From: Streptococcus sp. HMSC034E03
GTDB lineage: Bacteria > Bacillota > Bacilli > Lactobacillales > Streptococcaceae
Assembly: GCF_001811505.1 (NCBI RefSeq)
Contig: NZ_KV804986.1
Location: 1 to 39,235 of the forward strand
Reading direction: 5' to 3'
DNA: 39,235 nucleotides
Of this stretch, positions 18,300-26,732 are shown in pieces. Position 1 is the first letter of the stretch. Each line of letters opens with the position of its first letter. The position numbers were made by a program, and so were the translations under genes. The notes under the pieces are model-generated. The model did not search any database. It had not been told where the DNA came from and saw only the letters and a program-made list of their open reading frames with translations.

Positions 18300-19563
18300 T
18301 ATGGTGGAATTAAGTGTGAGACGTTTGAGTTAGAAATGAGGTCTACTATGAAAAAACATAAACATCTTACCCTTTCAGACCGTAATGATATCCAACTGGG
18401 CTTAGAACGCGGTGAAACCTTTAAAGCTATCGGGCAACTTATTCTAAAAGACCCAACTACTGTTTCCAAAGAAGTCAAACGAAACAGACAAGTCCGAGAG
18501 TCTACATGCGATAACCTTCCTTTCCCTCTACTCGACAAAGCTCCCTTTGTCTGTAATGGCTGTCCTAAAAGAAGGCAGAATTGTGGTTATAAGAAGATCT
18601 TCTACCTCGCTAAGCAAGCTCAAAAACAGTACGAACAAACTCTTGTTGAATCTCGTGAAGGAACTCCTCTCAATTCCAAGACCTTCTGGGACATGGACAA
18701 AGTCATTTCTGATGGGGTTAAAAAGGGACAACACATCTATCATATCCTCAAAACTCATAACCTTGATGTCAGCTCCTCAACCGTCTATCGGCACATCCGA
18801 AAAGGTTACCTGTCTATCGCTCCTATTGACCTAGCCAGAACCGTTAAATTCAAAGAAAGACGGAAAAGTAAGCTACCTTCCATCCCTAAAGAAGCTAAAA
18901 AAGGCCGTTCCTATGAGGATTTCAAAAACTATTTAGCCCTTAATCAACTAGACTCTTAGTTGGAAATGGATACAGTTCTGGGGAGGATAGGAGGTAAAGT
19001 CCTACTCACCTTCAACCTCTCTTTCTGTAACTTTATCTTCGCTAGACTTCTGGTTAATAAAACTGCCCTTGAGGTTACCAAACACCTTTATAAAATCAAG
19101 AACACTCTTCACCAAGCGGACAAAGATTTCTTCCAACTCTTTCCTGTCATTCTGACTGATAATGGTGGAGAGTTTGCCAGGGTTGATGACATCGAAATGG
19201 ATGTTCGAGGAGAGAGCAAGCTCTTCTTTTGCGACCCTAATCGCTCTGACCAGAAAGGGAGAATTGAGAAAAATCACACGCTGATTCGCGACATTCTACC
19301 TAAGGGAACTTCCTTTGACAACTTAACTCAAGAGGATATTAATCTCGTCTGTTCGCATGTCAACAGTGTCAAACGCGCTGCTTTGAATGGAAAGTCAGCC
19401 TATGAACTCTTTGCCTTTACTTACGGAGAAGAAATTCCTAAACTTCTCGGCATTTCTAAAATACCTGCAGAAGATGTCTGTCAGTCTTCTAAATTACTCC
19501 AACATAAAATCTAAAAACTAACCAAAAAACCCATTCAAACGTCTCATACTAACTTCCACCATA
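18300..19563 (+). mobile_element. IS30-family insertion sequence
   Basis: About 1.26 kb bounded by imperfect terminal inverted repeats. The left one begins TATGGTGGAATTAAG and continues GTGAGACGTTTGAG. The right one, on the minus strand, begins TATGGTGGAAGTTAG and continues ATGAGACGTTTGAA. They match at about 28 of 32 positions. Inside is one IS30-type transposase frame interrupted by a stop. Exact ends and any 2-3 bp target duplication cannot be fixed from this copy alone. Confidence 0.88.
18348..19514 (+). pseudogene. IS30-family transposase, split by an amber codon
   Basis: The frame reads through 387 residues except for a TAG at 18957-18959. Before it lies the DNA-binding part: a helix-turn-helix (KHLTLSDRNDIQLGLERGE, then STTVYRH-like SSSTVYRHIRKG) and a zinc-type CNGCPKRRQNC. 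After it lies the DDE catalytic core: Asp in EMDTVLG, Asp in LTDNGGEF, and Glu in GRIEKNHT. In family members a Trp usually precedes EMDTV, so TGG to TAG is the simplest explanation. The catalytic half begins with an in-frame TTG right after the stop but has no DNA-binding part. The start at 18348 is chosen for a nearby GAGG site; an ATG at 18336 is also possible. The copy is probably inactive unless the amber is read through. Confidence 0.85.
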
Positions 19564-19757
19564 GCGGAACTTAATCTGAAACGCTTTCAGATGAGGGGAT
19601 TTTGTGCGCTCTTTTTTCTATTCCTTTCGGCTACAAAAGCGATGAAATCAAGCATGAGTAAAACCAGTGGAACTTACCCTGACACGGAATTCCACTGGTT
19701 TTTACAATTTTTATCAGACTAACTTCCACTTGGATTAGCGGTGGAACTTAGTTTGGG
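19564..19757. repeat. MITE-like stretch with IS30-type ends and a long hairpin
   Basis: Starting one base after the insertion sequence, GCGGAACTTAATCTGAAACG resembles an IS30 left end. At 19719-19729 CTAACTTCCAC is a right-type end, giving a small element of about 166 bp with no gene. A further left-type end, GTGGAACTTAG, follows at 19741-19751 and forms an inverted repeat with 19719-19729 with one mismatch. A strong hairpin lies inside: AAAACCAGTGGAA (19660-19672) with TTCCACTGGTTTT (19690-19702). It could act as a terminator and may relate to the terminator-like SPRITE repeats of pneumococcus, but I could not compare sequences. Confidence 0.5.
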
Positions 19758-19786
19758 AATTTTGCTTTTATCGTTAAAAATTTGAA

Positions 19787-19815
19787 TAGACTTTTCTAGT
19801 TAAAATTGTTAAAAT
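19787..19815 (+). promoter_or_regulatory. Promoter of ebfC
   Basis: TAGACT (19787-19792), 17 bases, TAAAAT (19810-19815) with TGT before it. AAAAGGAAG follows about 12 bases before the ATG. Confidence 0.5.
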
Positions 19816-19853
19816 AATAAAGAAAATAATAGAAAAGGAAGCTATATACCACC

Positions 19854-20153
19854 ATGATGAATATGCAAAACATGATGCGTCAAGCTCAAAAACTTCAAAA
19901 ACAAATGGAGCAAAGTCAGGCTGAACTTGCTGCTACAGAATTTATTGGAACTTCTGCCCAAAACCTTGTAACTGCGACATTGACTGGAGATAAGAAGGTT
20001 ACAAAAATTGATTTCAATCCTGCGGTTGTTGACCCTGAAGACATCGAAACTCTTTCTGACATGACTGTTCAGGCAGTGAATGCAGCTCTTGAGCAAATTT
20101 ATGAAGCAACTAAAAAGAAACTAGGGGCTTTTGCTGGTAAATTACCATTCTAA
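19854..20153 (+). CDS. EbfC/YbaB nucleoid-associated protein
   Basis: Small DNA-binding protein of 99 residues from the YbaB/EbfC family, which form dimers and bind DNA with little sequence preference. The N-terminal helix [22 protein letters not shown] and the core [22 protein letters not shown] are the family hallmarks. In many bacteria the gene follows dnaX; here no dnaX is nearby and the gene stands alone with its own promoter and terminator. Three ATGs open the frame; the first is kept because the ribosome binding site is already rather far upstream. Confidence 0.92.
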   Translation: MMNMQNMMRQAQKLQKQMEQSQAELAATEFIGTSAQNLVTATLTGDKKVTKIDFNPAVVDPEDIETLSDMTVQAVNAALEQIYEATKKKLGAFAGKLPF

Positions 20154-20158
20154 TAGCA

Positions 20159-20193
20159 TAAAAAGAGGCTGATGTTCAATTCAGCCTCTTTTG
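20159..20193. terminator. Terminator between ebfC and the glycerophosphodiesterase gene
   Basis: AAAAGAGGCTGA pairs with TCAGCCTCTTTT around an 8-base loop. A/T runs on both sides suit both converging genes. Confidence 0.85.
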
Positions 20194-20199
20194 TCTTAC

Positions 20200-21963
20200 C
20201 TAGAAAGTAAATATTTCTGTTGCTTTCTTGAGAAGCAAGTCCGTATATTCAGGATTTTCCTGAGCGGTTTCAAGCTCTTCTTTAATTCTTTCTAGATCAT
20301 CTGTTATCATACCATCAACTCCCAAACGTAGGGACTTATCAAAGGATTCCGAACTATTGATTGTCCATACATAGAGTTTTTGTTTTGTATTCCAAAGCTT
20401 GGTTACAAAATATTCATCTAAGGTAGAATATTCCATGGTATAGCCTGTTGCATTCGTTCTTGGAAAAACGGAATTGTAGGGCAGAATGAAATAGACTGGA
20501 ATTTCCTTATCATACTGGGTTACTTTTTCAATAACATGGTAATCTAGTGATTGCATCTGATGACCATAGACTTTGATTTTCGCCCCATAACGTTCTAGAA
20601 AATGATCCATCATTTGAGCACTATCTTTCCTACTTGTTTTAATCTCAATAAGTAGTTTCTGATTTAGTTGGTTGGCACGATTTAGATAATCATCAAAGCT
20701 TGATATCTTAGTTTGATAGCCATTCTCAAAAATATCTATCTGCTTCAACTCTTCTAAAGTTAGGTCTTGAGGAGTCACATTTAATCCTGCTAGACTTCTC
20801 AGATTCGCATCGTGCATCATGACAAACTGACCATCTTTGGTTTCCTGAACATCCATTTCAACAAGGTCTGGTTTTAATTGAGCTGTCTTTTCTAGGGATT
20901 CTACAGTATTTTGCACGCCATTAGCATTGGAAACACCACGGTGGGATATCACGCGCGGAGGATTTGCAACAGGTGCCTCTAAATAGAGATAGCCTTCAAT
21001 AGCAAAGATGATACTTGCACACCCCATAACCCCCCATCTCATGAGATGGTCTTTTTTTCGTCTCGGTATAATATCCAATTCCTCACCTGTTAAAAATGAA
21101 GTGAACTTAACCAAGAAGTAAGTCAGGGCCATATAGTGGATATTTTTAATCAAGATATAGTTTGAAATAGCAAGAATCAAGGATTCTCTTTGTGTGAGAC
21201 CATCCACTAAAAACTGGACAATCAATAGTGGGATTAGAAGCAAGTAAAAGAAAAGATTTGTTTTGACAACAATGATAAAGAGATGCCAAGCGTAAAACCA
21301 GAATTGATTTCTAGTTTTTTCAAGACTATAGAGCACAGCTTCCTTGACTGTCATCTTGTCATACAAGATTTTTGGAAGAACAAATACCAACTTAACAGAA
21401 ACGTAGAGGAAGAGGATTGACAAGATGATAATACCTAGCCACCACATCCAGTACTTATCTTCCATATAGGTCTGAACAAACTCTGGGATTACGATTTTAT
21501 TAAAATAATAAATCTTTAAAAACTTCCTGATGAAAGGAAAAAGCATGGCAACATAGAAGAAGATAAATAAGGCTTTTGTAATTGTCAGACCTTTCATAAA
21601 GACAAGACTCTCACGAAAGACCTTACGACTGTATTCTATCAGTGTTCTTTTCTCATGATAAAGAAGATGACGTGCTCCTATAAAGAGAAGACTGAGTTGA
21701 AAATAAGCAACTAAAAGGTTAAGAATGATTAAGATTAAGAAGCCAATACTGACTATAGGAGCATTTTTGATAATGGCAAAAATGTTATTGTAAGAAATAA
21801 ACAAATAGCCCGTCTGACTTAGCAAAAAACCCGCTATCAATGAATTCAAAGGTAACCAAATATAGTCGACCAACATAAAGATTAGAAAAAATAGAAAGAG
21901 GATTTTATCAAGATTGAGGTAAATCTTTTTAAAACCCAATTTTTTAGGCTTTTCAGGTTTCAT
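20200..21963 (-). CDS. Membrane-anchored glycerophosphodiester phosphodiesterase
   Basis: A 587-residue protein with two parts. The N-terminal 330 residues hold about eight hydrophobic segments and resemble the membrane domain found fused to some Gram-positive phosphodiesterases. The C-terminal part (about 335-580) is a GDPD TIM barrel with VISHRG, EMDVQETKDG and MMHD, the catalytic and metal residues of GlpQ/UgpQ enzymes. It hydrolyses glycerophosphodiesters to glycerol-3-phosphate and an alcohol; lipoteichoic acid or lipid turnover is the likely source. A good AGGAGG precedes the ATG. It follows the exonuclease gene by 8 bases, so the two are probably cotranscribed. Confidence 0.9.
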   Translation of the reverse strand: MKPEKPKKLGFKKIYLNLDKILFLFFLIFMLVDYIWLPLNSLIAGFLLSQTGYLFISYNNIFAIIKNAPIVSIGFLILIILNLLVAYFQLSLLFIGARHLLYHEKRTLIEYSRKVFRESLVFMKGLTITKALFIFFYVAMLFPFIRKFLKIYYFNKIVIPEFVQTYMEDKYWMWWLGIIILSILFLYVSVKLVFVLPKILYDKMTVKEAVLYSLEKTRNQFWFYAWHLFIIVVKTNLFFYLLLIPLLIVQFLVDGLTQRESLILAISNYILIKNIHYMALTYFLVKFTSFLTGEELDIIPRRKKDHLMRWGVMGCASIIFAIEGYLYLEAPVANPPRVISHRGVSNANGVQNTVESLEKTAQLKPDLVEMDVQETKDGQFVMMHDANLRSLAGLNVTPQDLTLEELKQIDIFENGYQTKISSFDDYLNRANQLNQKLLIEIKTSRKDSAQMMDHFLERYGAKIKVYGHQMQSLDYHVIEKVTQYDKEIPVYFILPYNSVFPRTNATGYTMEYSTLDEYFVTKLWNTKQKLYVWTINSSESFDKSLRLGVDGMITDDLERIKEELETAQENPEYTDLLLKKATEIFTF

Positions 21964-21971
21964 AAAACCTC

Positions 21972-22562
21972 CTAATCAAACAGCTGTGATAAATCTAAAC
22001 CACCAAAAGGATTAGAGTTAAGACTACTCTTGACGTCCAGTAAGATTTTACTTTCATCAGATTCTAAAAAAGCTTCATAAACACGCGCAGTCATACGAGC
22101 ATCCTCTAAACTGTTATGAGATTGTCCCTTAAATCCTAGAAAACTTGCAACAGTTTGTAACTTGAGATTTGCAATCCCGTGAAGATCCGAACTCCGTCGC
22201 TCAAAAGCTTCATCATAGAGGTCCACTTGATATTGGCTACTATAATCGAAACCATGCTCCAATAGAATCGGTAAATCACTCTTAGTTGCATTATAGCCAA
22301 CGATAGGTAATTGACCAATAAAGGCTTGAAAATCTTTGAGAACATCTTCCACCTTCGGAGCATCCTTCAAGGTTTCAGATGTGATACCCGTTAAACCGTT
22401 TATAAAACTTTTCAATGGTACATCCGTATGAACATATGAGTCAAATGCTCCTACTTCTTCACCATCTTTAAAACGGACCGCAGATACCTGAATCAAGTGA
22501 GTTTTGTCTTGGTGTTTATTAAATTCCAAATCAAATGAAATGTAATCTCTTAATTTTTCCAT
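21972..22562 (-). CDS. DnaQ-type 3'-5' exonuclease (DEDDh family)
   Basis: A stand-alone exonuclease of 196 residues related to the epsilon/PolC proofreading domain. The three Exo motifs are visible: FDLEF (about 13-17), VGYNATKSDLPIL (about 90-102) and HNSLEDARMT (about 150-159), which make it a DEDDh nuclease. It lacks a polymerase or BRCT part, so it may trim DNA or RNA rather than proofread. The ATG at 22562 is preferred over one three codons earlier because AAGGA is 9 bases before it, while it would touch the earlier one. It is the first gene of a pair with the glycerophosphodiesterase. Confidence 0.87.
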   Translation of the reverse strand: MEKLRDYISFDLEFNKHQDKTHLIQVSAVRFKDGEEVGAFDSYVHTDVPLKSFINGLTGITSETLKDAPKVEDVLKDFQAFIGQLPIVGYNATKSDLPILLEHGFDYSSQYQVDLYDEAFERRSSDLHGIANLKLQTVASFLGFKGQSHNSLEDARMTARVYEAFLESDESKILLDVKSSLNSNPFGGLDLSQLFD

Positions 22563-22592
22563 CTTATCCATTCCTTACTGTATGTGTAAAAA

Positions 22593-22628
22593 GAAACTAC
22601 TTGGTTATACCTAGAAACCAAGCAGTTT
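22593..22628 (-). terminator. Terminator after rocS
   Basis: On the minus strand CTGCTTGGTT pairs with AACCAAGTAG around a 9-base loop, followed by TTTCTTTTT. Confidence 0.8.
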
Positions 22629-22631
22629 TTC

Positions 22632-23123
22632 TTATCCTCCAAATAAGCGAGCAAAGAAGCCTTTCTTCGTTGCTTGTACTTCTTGCTTAGCCTGATCCAA
22701 CTCCAACTGAAGGGTTTCTTGGTCCTTCATGGCTTGTAGGGTTAACTGTTGTTGTTGATCCAATTGCTTATCTTTTTCTGCGATTTGACGGTCTTTGACA
22801 CGCATCTGTTCATCTTTTTCAGCTAACTGTTTGTCTTTAGCCTTTAATTGCTCATAAAGACGGATGATTTCTGCATTCTTTTCATCAACAAGAATCTCCA
22901 TTAATTCACGTTGCTTCACATCATCACTAACAGGTTCATCTTCAAAAATGGTCTTTTTGTAGATTTCTTCAAGCTTAATCAAGCCACTGCGAGTTACCAC
23001 AGTGACTCCTTTATCATTTTTAGTCGTATCTTCTTCAGGTAATTCCTTGACACGGTTATTGATTGCTTGGCGGGACAAGCCCAAGACCTCAGCAATCTCA
23101 CTTACAGTCATCTCAATACTCAT
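22632..23123 (-). CDS. rocS: RocS-like regulator of chromosome segregation
   Basis: A protein of 163 residues in three parts: a helix-turn-helix (about 3-45, MTVSEIAEVLGLSRQAINNR), a long coiled coil (about 75-150, repeats such as AEKDEQMRVKDRQIAEKDKQ), and a C-terminal amphipathic end KKGFFARLFGG. This matches RocS of S. pneumoniae, which binds DNA and the membrane through this terminal helix, interacts with ParB and aids chromosome segregation and nucleoid protection. The identification rests on this layout and recalled similarity. It has its own promoter and terminator. Confidence 0.82.
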   Translation of the reverse strand: MSIEMTVSEIAEVLGLSRQAINNRVKELPEEDTTKNDKGVTVVTRSGLIKLEEIYKKTIFEDEPVSDDVKQRELMEILVDEKNAEIIRLYEQLKAKDKQLAEKDEQMRVKDRQIAEKDKQLDQQQQLTLQAMKDQETLQLELDQAKQEVQATKKGFFARLFGG

Positions 23124-23161
23124 AATATCCTCTGAAAGTTTTCTAGCTTTTCTTTATTTAA

Positions 23162-23190
23162 ATATTATCATAAGCAAGCAAAACTGTCAA
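23162..23190 (-). promoter_or_regulatory. Promoter of rocS
   Basis: TTGACA (23190-23185), a 17-base spacer and TAATAT (23167-23162). AGAGGA is a suitable ribosome binding site before the ATG at 23123. Confidence 0.75.
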
Positions 23191-23301
23191 ATATCACCGT
23201 GTTTTCAACCCTTTTTCATAACTTTTTCTGGTCAAAACTGGACTGACTTTTAGCATTTTTTAAAACTAAAAATCAGTTTGCAATTTTTCCACCAGCTCTA
23301 A

Positions 23302-24180
23302 TCAATAGAAAACCTTTCTTGGTTTATAAAAATGATCCCGCTTCTCTAAAATTGCAAGTAATTTATCACCTTCAAAGCCAGCCAATTCCTTCTCAGTTTG
23401 TTCCAATTTAATAAAGCGACCAAAACGTACTTCTTCTGCCTGCTCTGGAGTCAAATATACCTTGACCAAGTCACCTGTCCCAATCTCCAAGGGATGAAGA
23501 AAGTCTAATTCACCAGCTTGTACTTTTTCCTCAATTTCACTCAAGGTCAAAGCATCATCTAACTGCAAGCCTGCAGCGCTTGTTCGTGTTAAATGAGACA
23601 TATGAGCTGCAAAGCCAAGTTTTTCTCCCAAGTCAACTGACAAGGTACGGATATAAGTCCCTTTGCTACATTTTACACGGAAGCTAAATCGTGCAAGATT
23701 CTCCTCATAGGAAATGGAACTTGTTCTTTCGAAACTATAAATCGTCACCTGACGTTCAGGACGTTCCACTTCCTGACCAGCACGCGCATACTCATAGAGT
23801 TTGCGACCATTGACCTTAACAGCTGAGTACATTGGGGGAATCTGGGTGATAGGCCCTGTCAGACTAGCGATTGCTTCATCGACAAGATTCTCATTCAAAG
23901 GTGACAAAACTGGTGTCTCTGAAACTACCTCACCACTAGTATCCTCGGTGGTCGTAGAATAGCCTAGAGTAATTTCACCCTCATAAATCTTGCCCTCATC
24001 CTGCATAAATTCGACCATGCGGGTTGCCTTACCAACGGCAATCGGCAAAACGCCCACCACATCAGGATCTAGCGTCCCACCATGACCAATCTTCTTGGTT
24101 CCCAAAATCTTACGCAGCTTAAAAACCACATCATGCGAGGTCATCCCCGCCTCTTTTTTTAAGTTGATAATACCGTTCAT
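23302..24180 (-). CDS. truB: TruB tRNA pseudouridine-55 synthase
   Basis: Enzyme of 292 residues that converts U55 in the T loop of tRNAs to pseudouridine. The catalytic Asp lies in [14 protein letters not shown] (about residue 40), and [14 protein letters not shown] (about 180) is the second conserved motif. Length is normal. Ten bases separate it from the DUF2130 gene upstream, so they are probably cotranscribed. In many streptococci truB is followed by ribF; here ribF is about 11 kb away. Confidence 0.95.
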   Translation of the reverse strand: MNGIINLKKEAGMTSHDVVFKLRKILGTKKIGHGGTLDPDVVGVLPIAVGKATRMVEFMQDEGKIYEGEITLGYSTTTEDTSGEVVSETPVLSPLNENLVDEAIASLTGPITQIPPMYSAVKVNGRKLYEYARAGQEVERPERQVTIYSFERTSSISYEENLARFSFRVKCSKGTYIRTLSVDLGEKLGFAAHMSHLTRTSAAGLQLDDALTLSEIEEKVQAGELDFLHPLEIGTGDLVKVYLTPEQAEEVRFGRFIKLEQTEKELAGFEGDKLLAILEKRDHFYKPRKVFY

Positions 24181-24190
24181 GTTTTGCTTT

Positions 24191-25465
24191 CTATTCCCCC
24201 TTCAATGCTTCAAACTTAGCTTTCATGGTTGGATTTTTTCGTGTCAGTTTTTTGACTGAAACGTCTTCTAACTTATTGTTAGCCAGGCGGAGTTGGTTTT
24301 CTGATGTTGTCAGGAATTTCTTCACCTCTTCCATTCGCTTAATAGCCTTGTCGATTTCGTCAATAGCCTTGCCGAAGTTAACAGAAGCTGAGTTATAATT
24401 CTTTGCAAAAGCTACCTTGAAAGCGTCCAAATCTTCCTCAAAATGCGTGATATCGATATTTTGCTCACGAACAAGCGCTAACTCCTGCTTGTATTTTAGG
24501 GAATTAAGGGCAGCATTACGTAAGAGACCAATCAACTGAATAAAGAATTGAGGACGAATGACATACATCTTCTCATACTCGTGGCTGACGTCGACAATCC
24601 CAGTATTGAAGTAGTCGTTATCTGCTTCAAGCATACTTACCAAAACAGCATACTCACAGTCTTTCTCACGGCGGTCTTTGTCTAATTCCTTGTAAAAGTC
24701 TGCATTCTTATGTTTCTTCTCAGTACCATCAGCTTCATTTTTCATCTCAAACATGATGGAGATGAATTCCAGCCCATTTTCATCAAAGTCACGGAAGATA
24801 AAGTCCCCTTTAGAACCACGAGCAGAAACCTTGTTGTCCTTCTCAAAGTAAGCATTTGGAAAGGCAAAGCTACGAACCTTGTTAAACTCACTCTCCGCAT
24901 AGTGTTCCAAACTTTCACCGATTGCCTTGGTTGATTGTTGTGCCTTGAAATTCTTGTAGAATTCAACCTGCTCACTGGCTGCCTTTAGCTGGGCTTCATA
25001 ATTTTGTTTTACAGAGGCTAGAGACAACTCATTTTCTTTTTCTTGTAAAAGGAGTTGGTTTTTGACTTGGTCTCTTTCTTTCTCTAGGTCAGATAGAGTC
25101 TTTTGTAGTTGGTTCTCATGCTCCAAACGCAAGGTAACCAGCTGGTTCTCAAGTGCTTGAACTTCTTTTTCTTTCTCAAGCAGGCTTTGGCTAGCACTTT
25201 GCTCCACTTCTTTCTTTGCTAATTCTTTTTCTGTATCAAAATTATGGATTTGGCTTTGAAGCTGAGCTATTTCTTGGTCCTTTTGCGCCAGTTTGGTCTG
25301 TTGCTCATTCAAGGCTTTTTGCTCAACCAGAGTCAACTCTTGTTTCATTCTGTCATGCAATTCCTTATCAAACTCTGCTGTTCGCACCTGCGACAAGAGT
25401 TCTGCATACTGACTTTCGTTGACTGTAAAGACTTCCCCACAGTTGGGACATTTTATTTCGTTCAT
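24191..25465 (-). CDS. DUF2130 protein: zinc ribbon, coiled coil and nuclease-like domain
   Basis: A cytosolic protein of 424 residues. It opens with a CPNC knuckle ([10 protein letters not shown]), followed by a long Glu/Gln-rich coiled coil (about 30-185). The C-terminal DUF2130 domain (about 190-400) contains [11 protein letters not shown] and, about 18 residues on, MFEMKNEAD. That Asp...Glu-x-Lys spacing resembles a PD-(D/E)XK nuclease core. This fold link is inferred from motifs. The layout recalls RmuC-like coiled-coil nucleases, and the function is unknown. An extended -10 TGCTATAAT (25503-25498) and an AGAGGAATAAC ribosome binding site precede it. Operon with truB. Confidence 0.8.
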   Translation of the reverse strand: MNEIKCPNCGEVFTVNESQYAELLSQVRTAEFDKELHDRMKQELTLVEQKALNEQQTKLAQKDQEIAQLQSQIHNFDTEKELAKKEVEQSASQSLLEKEKEVQALENQLVTLRLEHENQLQKTLSDLEKERDQVKNQLLLQEKENELSLASVKQNYEAQLKAASEQVEFYKNFKAQQSTKAIGESLEHYAESEFNKVRSFAFPNAYFEKDNKVSARGSKGDFIFRDFDENGLEFISIMFEMKNEADGTEKKHKNADFYKELDKDRREKDCEYAVLVSMLEADNDYFNTGIVDVSHEYEKMYVIRPQFFIQLIGLLRNAALNSLKYKQELALVREQNIDITHFEEDLDAFKVAFAKNYNSASVNFGKAIDEIDKAIKRMEEVKKFLTTSENQLRLANNKLEDVSVKKLTRKNPTMKAKFEALKGE

Positions 25466-25522
25466 GTTATTCCTCTAAATTTATCTATTCTACTTTCATT
25501 ATAGCATGGATAAACAAAAAGA

Positions 25523-25547
25523 AAAAGTTGGAATCAATCCAACTTTT
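25523..25547 (-). terminator. Terminator of the first FNT gene
   Basis: AAAAGTTGGA pairs with TCCAACTTTT around a short loop. On the minus strand a T-rich run (TTTTTCTTTTTG) follows. The stem overlaps the stop codon at 25546. Confidence 0.8.
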
Positions 25548-26343
25548 AATCTACATATGTATCTTCGTTTTTATTTAAGAAAGCGTAAGGTAATCCCATG
25601 AGTAGACCACCACCGATAAAGTTACCGATGAAAGTTACACCCCAGTGACGAAGAATATTTCCAATACCGAAGTTTGCGATTGAATCAGCAGCAACACTGA
25701 ATTTCACAATAGCAAATGATGCAAAGTTTGCGGCGATGTGCTCGTTTGTTAAGAATACAAACATGTAAATGGCTGAAAGAACCAACCAAAGTTTTGCTCC
25801 ACCATCCTTAACTAAAACGAATGAAAGAATCGCGATATTTACAAAGACATTAGCCAAGATAGCTTCAAGCAAGACAAGTTCATTTGAACGACCCAACTTC
25901 ATTTCCACAACTCCAGAAATAAAGCTATCATGTGTTAGGTTTGCATAAGCCGCTGAATGGGCAAAGCCCCATCCTGCTATAAGAGCACCGATTAAGTTGA
26001 AGAAAGTACAGTATAGAAGAATTTCAGCTGTTTTTCTCCAGCTAATTTTTTTCAAAAAGCTACCAGCTGTCAAGAACATCATGTTAGATGTTACTAACTC
26101 AGCATTCAAGAAGACAATGTAAGCCAATCCCCAAGCGAAAACAAATGGGAAGAGGAAACGTCCACTACCAGGAGCAATCTTATTAATCAAGTCAGCTCCA
26201 ACTGCACCAGCTGCTGTACTAAATGTTAAGAATGCACCAGCAAACATTGAACGGATAGCATACTTGAATTTACTTTGACTGTAAAGACTTTCCTTTTTCT
26301 TACAAGCAAATTCAATTTTTGAGATAAATTCTGAAGAAACCAT
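25546..26343 (-). CDS. Formate/nitrite (FNT) channel, copy 1
   Basis: Membrane channel of 265 residues with six helices, of the FocA/NirC/FNT family, passing formate or similar monovalent anions. Family signatures: the Thr-bearing loop AELVTSNMMFLTAG (about 80-93) and the central His in NEHIAANF (about 204-211). Streptococci make formate by pyruvate formate-lyase, so formate export is a natural role, although nitrite, hydrosulfide or lactate cannot be excluded. It is about three-quarters identical by eye to the next upstream gene, a tandem duplicate. AGGAG and an extended -10 TGTTATAAT (26378-26373) precede it. Confidence 0.9.
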   Translation of the reverse strand: MVSSEFISKIEFACKKKESLYSQSKFKYAIRSMFAGAFLTFSTAAGAVGADLINKIAPGSGRFLFPFVFAWGLAYIVFLNAELVTSNMMFLTAGSFLKKISWRKTAEILLYCTFFNLIGALIAGWGFAHSAAYANLTHDSFISGVVEMKLGRSNELVLLEAILANVFVNIAILSFVLVKDGGAKLWLVLSAIYMFVFLTNEHIAANFASFAIVKFSVAADSIANFGIGNILRHWGVTFIGNFIGGGLLMGLPYAFLNKNEDTYVD

Positions 26344-26372
26344 ATAAACTCCTAAAACTTTTATTTGTGAAT

Positions 26373-26381
26373 ATTATAACA
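26373..26381 (-). promoter_or_regulatory. Extended -10 of FNT copy 1
   Basis: TGTTATAAT lies 30 bases before the ATG at 26343. The layout (TTTTATGTTATA, then AGGAGTTTAT and ATG) is the same as ahead of copy 2, so the promoter was duplicated with the gene. I see nothing else in the remaining 389-base gap up to 26732 except the copy 2 terminator. Confidence 0.65.
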
Positions 26382-26666
26382 TAAAATCGAAATTATGGGA
26401 AGGCTTTCTTAATTCTATTTACAATATTTTTATCACTTTTAGCAATCGTTTCCATTTGCTTTGTATCAGCATCTTTAATGTTTTCACCCCTTTATTTTTA
26501 AATCCTCTATTCTATATATTTAATATATAATTTTATTTTGATCAATATTGAATTTACAAAAAAGTCTCTTCAGTTTTCAGCTAAAGTCCATGAACTAATA
26601 ATATGTTTGAATTTATAGACAGAGAAAATAACGTTTTTATCAAAAGGTTCTTTGGACAAAAAAATC

Positions 26667-26693
26667 GAGGTCTGGATTTTTAGTCCCGACCTC
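26667..26693 (-). terminator. Terminator of FNT copy 2
   Basis: GAGGTC (26667-26672) pairs with GACCTC (26688-26693). On the minus strand the stem GAGGTCGGGA/TCCAGACCTC is followed by a T run. Confidence 0.8.
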
Positions 26694-26732
26694 CTCTATT
26701 ATTGATTTTCATTATATTTTCAAAAGCTTGTA

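Noticed and set aside
18957..18959. Programmed read-through or selenocysteine-type recoding in the IS30 transposase
   Set aside because: IS30 elements do not use such recoding as far as I know. A TGG to TAG mutation at a usual Trp position is simpler.
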